From NCBI GenBank assembly GCA_029834535.1, contig JAQMWT010000349.1:124001-188000 (forward strand): DNA of 64,000 nucleotides, in the 5' to 3' direction. This document shows positions 61,201 to 64,000 of the stretch, piece by piece. The notes beneath the pieces are model-generated. The model saw nothing but the letters and a program-made list of their open reading frames with translations, was not told where the DNA came from and made no database searches. This DNA is from Chrysophaeum taylorii (taxonomy: Eukaryota > Sar > Pelagophyceae > Pelagomonadales > Pelagomonadaceae). The position numbers and the translations under genes are program-made. The number at the start of each line of letters is the position of its first letter. Within the stretch, counting starts at the first letter, position 1.

Positions 61201-62290
61201 ATGAGGGAGGGAGGTACCAGAGAGGCGACCTGGACTATGTGTGAGTTATGACTTGGGCATCGTGCCCGCGGCCGCGGTTCGTGGAGCAGATTTGGTATCA
61301 CATCGTCTTTCGTTCTGGTTTTGCGGAAATGGTCTCGTCGGCGCAGCGTCGGAGGAGAGCGGCAGCACTCAGAACTGGTTTGTGTGGCGTTGTCCAAATC
61401 AACTTTCGATGGTGTAATAACTGTGCTAAGTATCGCGGCGAATAGACGAGCCCCTTACTCTTCTCCCTCATGAAATGCACGCGGATCTTGTCGAGGTCGA
61501 CGTATTTTTCGTAGTTGTTCTCCTACAAAAGAGTGATGGCATGGTCGCGCGAAAGCTTTTGGCACTTTTTGCAAGCATGCTTTCAGCATATGGTCTTCGC
61601 ACGGACGTCTTTCGCATCCTACACATTGGCCGTTGGCCAAGATTCTCGAGGCCAAGCACATGACATTCTGGGTGATCACATGCTGCTCGTCAGCGCTTCT
61701 TCTTCTTCTTCTTCTTCTGCCGGTCTTGCGGGCTGTCGCCGCATTCTATTCTGGGCTTCTCCTCGTAGCGCTTGTCCCTGGGTACGAGTGGTAATAATAA
61801 GTCCTTTGGTCCGTAGTGGTGCGTGACATGCCCTATTACCTTCAAATCAGACCGTTGCGCAGACGGACAGTTCCACATCCGCGGTAACCAAGTATGGCGC
61901 CCACGAGAGGACAACTCACTCGTAGGCCCCGTCGCTCTGGCGTAGTCGTTGGCAATCGCGGCCGGGAGTGAATTGTGTTGTGTGATTGGAAAATCAGTAC
62001 CGTAGACTCCATATTTGTTTCAAGTCGACACATCCTGGTGCTGCATCGCGGCTCTAAAACTTTCCTACCCTTGCCATCTTCTCGTTGATCGCGCGATGTG
62101 CGTGTTCAAATGCTCGCGCGTGGGTGCGCTTGGCGAAGCGACGCGCCCGCGCGCTTCTTCGGGGCTGCCAGATATTGGCTCGAGGTGGGTCCTTATTGCT
62201 GAATACCCCAACGTAGATCTTCGAGCTGCCCGTGCTTTATCTTGGTCGATAGCGAATCATACTGTCGTCGATGACGGCGCATAGAACATC
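61201..62290 (+). pseudogene. Second, heavily decayed Pls/PosA-type terminal domain remnant
   Basis: Short pieces echo 36.9-38.3 kb in order. P-R-F-V-E-Q-I-W-Y-H-I-V (about 61268-61310) resembles W-F-I-E-W-I-W-Y-R-I-L. D-L-V-E-V-D (about 61490) resembles D-L-I-E-V-G. A Trp/Phe-rich membrane-like stretch lies at 61520-61640. A hexapeptide-like end I-A-N-H-T-V-V-D-D-G-A lies at 62250-62280. Frames are short and broken. The order and strand match the first locus, so a duplicated, more eroded copy is likely. Confidence 0.45.
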
Positions 62291-62782
62291 GTTCTCGCCT
62301 CACGACGACTCGCGTCACGCGAGAAACGAATCGGTCGTTTTGCGATTATGCATCCAAGTTCTAAAGCCTGGGGACGTCGAGCCCGGCGGTGGTGATCCAT
62401 GGCACAGTTGGTGAGCGTCGAGGCAGTTGAATACGTCTAGAATGGCCAGAGCCTTGATGGCTGTAGAACGAACTCGCGCGAAGCGTCTCGTCTCGAAATG
62501 AGATTGGGCTAGCGTGACAGTGTTGGTGTGCACGAGGAACCCATTTCCGGAGGGGAGGGTGTGCGTCCGTTTACGAGGACGCGAGAGGCCGCTTGCTGAT
62601 TGATGTCACTCGGACGGAAGCACAGGCGGTATGAGAGTTGTTGGCGAAGTCCGCCCGAGATGATGGTGCCGGAATCGTACGAATTTGCGACCCGAACAGG
62701 AAGTAGTAATAAACGTCACTTTCCTTGACATTGAAGAATAGAAAGTTTGTAGGAAAACCAACCATTTTGCCGTGCGCAGTAA
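62291..62782. other. No gene recognised
   Basis: Only short frames on both strands, and nothing similar to the neighbouring loci was spotted. Confidence 0.35.
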
Positions 62783-62855
62783 TAACTAACTAACTTCAGA
62801 CCTCTCCCGAGCATGGGAGCCAGGCCGGACCGACAGGAGCCAGTCCGGAATCACG
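62783..62855 (-). mobile_element. LINE 3'-end fragment (solo tail)
   Basis: On the (-) strand this ends in GTTAGTTAGTTA. It is closely similar, with a handful of differences over about 70 bp, to the 3' UTR of the LINE at 22159-22235 (shared core cctctcccg-gcatgggagccagg). Similarity ends near 62855, so only the extreme 3' end of this family is recognisable; it marks a second, heavily 5'-truncated or diverged insertion. Confidence 0.75.
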
Positions 62856-63059
62856 GGCCTGTAGACGAGGAGCACCGAAAGGTCGGTCGGCGGAGAGTGA
62901 CCATCAAGCTTGTCGCCATGCGACAAATATGCCGCTCCGGCGAAAGGTAAGATCTTTTCGGTGGTGCTTGCGTTGCAGCAAAGCACGCGAGTCATCACGA
63001 CGCTAGCGTGACGTCAAGTATTAAAGCCGCTTTGGTGGCGGCCCTGGAAAATCATAGTT

Positions 63060-63560
63060 GGCCGGCACGGGCACGCGAATGAAACGGCAGCTGCTCTCGA
63101 AACAAGGAAGTGTTCCTGACGTGGCTCGACGCTGAAGCTGCCAACCTGTCGTATGGCCAAGTCTGGAGCCACTCGCCGGTCATAGCCGAGTAGAGAACGT
63201 AGCTCTGGAAATCGCACCATGCACGCTCCATGGGGCCCCGAGTTCTTCGTCGCTATAATCGTCGGGCGTCTCCGCGCTCGCATCCTGGCCGTGCCGAGTG
63301 ACCCTCCTGACCCCTCCTGACCCCTCCTGACCCCTCCTGACCCCTCCTGACCCCTCCTGACCCCTCCTGACCCCTCCTGACCCCTCCTGACCCCTCCGAC
63401 CTAGAACGAGGCCTGGAGAAGCTGGACCTTGCAGCAACCACCACCTGCGGCGCCGAGGAGGTCCTCACCGGAAGTGTCGTGCAGAAGCTGCGCTCAACAA
63501 ACAGCATCTAGCACACCCGCAATACGTTGGTACAACTCTGACGGCCTTGGCGACGGCCCA
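63060..63560 (+). pseudogene. Duplicate fragment of the acyl-AMP ligase N-terminal region
   Basis: Collinear with 30790-31230. Both have the A-P-C-x-x-H/P-G-x-P-E/S segment around the string gggccccgagttcttcgtcgc (compare 30985), the E-R-G-L-E-K-L-D-L stretch (63403-63430) and the C-G-A-E-x-x-L-T segment. The part coding V-P-x-x-P-P-D-P in the first copy is replaced by a 10-bp tandem array. Stops interrupt all frames. It is a fossil duplicate of the ligase gene. Confidence 0.7.
63301..63398. repeat. 10-bp tandem repeat (cccctcctga)n, about ten copies
   Basis: Ten near-perfect copies of cccctcctga. They lie exactly where the related ligase copy reads cctcccgaccccgcc (about 31048), so the array grew from a single ligase codon stretch after the duplicate lost its function (10 is not a multiple of 3). 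Confidence 0.93.
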
Positions 63561-63828
63561 AGTCCCACCACCGCTCTATCTTCTGGCGAGCTCGCCCACG
63601 GAAACATGACGATGCTACCGCGAATTCGGGGGGTAAGGCCCCGAGACCGGCGGACGCCCAGCAGACACTCTTCCAACCAAGTCAGGCGGAACTCCGGCGA
63701 CGAGACGAGCGAATCGCTTTATGACGGCCAGCACGATGTCGCATAACGCGCCCTTCGTACTTGCAGTGACCAACAACAGGGCAGCGTCTCCCGCGACCAA
63801 GTCCCTGGCCTTATAGAGTTGTGTGCTT

Positions 63829-64000
63829 TACCAACCAACTGCTTTTGTGGAAGTTTACACGCGCAAGGCCCCGTATTGAATGGTCACGGAGCTCGTGCGT
63901 TTCGAAGTGAGCCCAGCTATGATGTTGGAGTGGGTCCAGACGAGCCTCGTGTCTGGAATATATCGTGTTCGGGGGCTCGCAGAAAGGTCATGATGATGCC
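63829..64000 (+). pseudogene. Duplicate fragment of the 34.7-34.9 kb segment, runs off the window
   Basis: Similar to 34727-34890: shared gtgcccagctatgatgt-like and gggtccaag/gggtccaga strings, and the protein trace F-E-V-S-P-A-M-M-L-E-W-V-Q against F-E-T-C-P-A-M-M-S-E-W-V-Q. It lies downstream of the ligase duplicate in the same order and strand, with about 3.3 kb of the intervening locus missing. The copy probably continues beyond 64000. Confidence 0.6.

Noticed and set aside
1-64000. tRNA and rRNA genes
   Set aside because: No T-loop/acceptor combination or rRNA-like stretch was found by eye; a covariance-model scan would be needed to exclude them.

Overview
The window looks like nuclear DNA of a photosynthetic stramenopile, possibly a pelagophyte-type alga. 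That placement is inferred from several features. The sequence is GC-rich and its genes are mostly intronless and tightly packed. A very large protein carries Ser/Pro (P-S-S-x-P) repeats of the kind common in these algae. Two nuclear genes begin with bipartite plastid-targeting leaders that have a Phe at the signal-peptide junction (FtsH, and a small lumenal Cys-rich protein). hAT and LINE elements are also present.

Layout. 1-790: the end of a degenerate hAT transposon. 790-3360: no gene seen. 3362-18915 (-): one giant gene of about 5,000 codons, split by three short introns. It encodes a signal peptide, an FG-GAP-like propeller, two D-x-x-GDGWNG domains, a very long Ser/Pro stalk, REJ/GPS-like extracellular modules and a polycystin-1-like multi-pass membrane end. 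19313-20515 (+): a GCK/STE20-type kinase. 20816-24332: a hAT element bounded by a perfect 8-bp target duplication, with a truncated LINE nested inside that has its own 15-bp duplication. 25303-28990: a compact block with a lumenal Cys-rich protein, an ALG5-like dolichyl-phosphate glucosyltransferase, a GT32-type glycosyltransferase and a NodZ/fucosyltransferase-like protein. 29500-38420: mostly decayed genes, chiefly an acyl-AMP ligase, carrier and Pls/PosA-terminal assembly-line gene. 41278-42390: a phospholipid scramblase. 43790-46408: the replicative helicase subunit MCM2. 47714-53256 (-): three head-to-tail genes, the longest a propeller, kinase and RING/IBR fusion. 53400-58680: decayed coding debris and an inverted minisatellite array enclosing a PIF1-type helicase remnant. 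58821-60788 (+): plastid FtsH protease. 61200-64000: a second, more decayed copy of the acyl-AMP-ligase/PosA locus, a LINE 3' end and a 10-bp tandem repeat.

The intact genes are housekeeping (MCM2, FtsH, ALG5, scramblase) or lineage-specific surface and signalling proteins. The 25.8-29.0 kb block clusters three glycosyltransferases and may serve protein or lipid glycosylation in the secretory pathway. Gene spacing is extreme: about 10 bp between convergent or tandem genes, 47 bp between divergent starts, and 42 and 68 bp within a three-gene tandem. The accessory interest lies in the eroded, duplicated bacterial-style acyl-AMP-ligase/PosA locus, the kinase-RBR fusion, and the inverted repeat array whose units carry splice-signal-like motifs.
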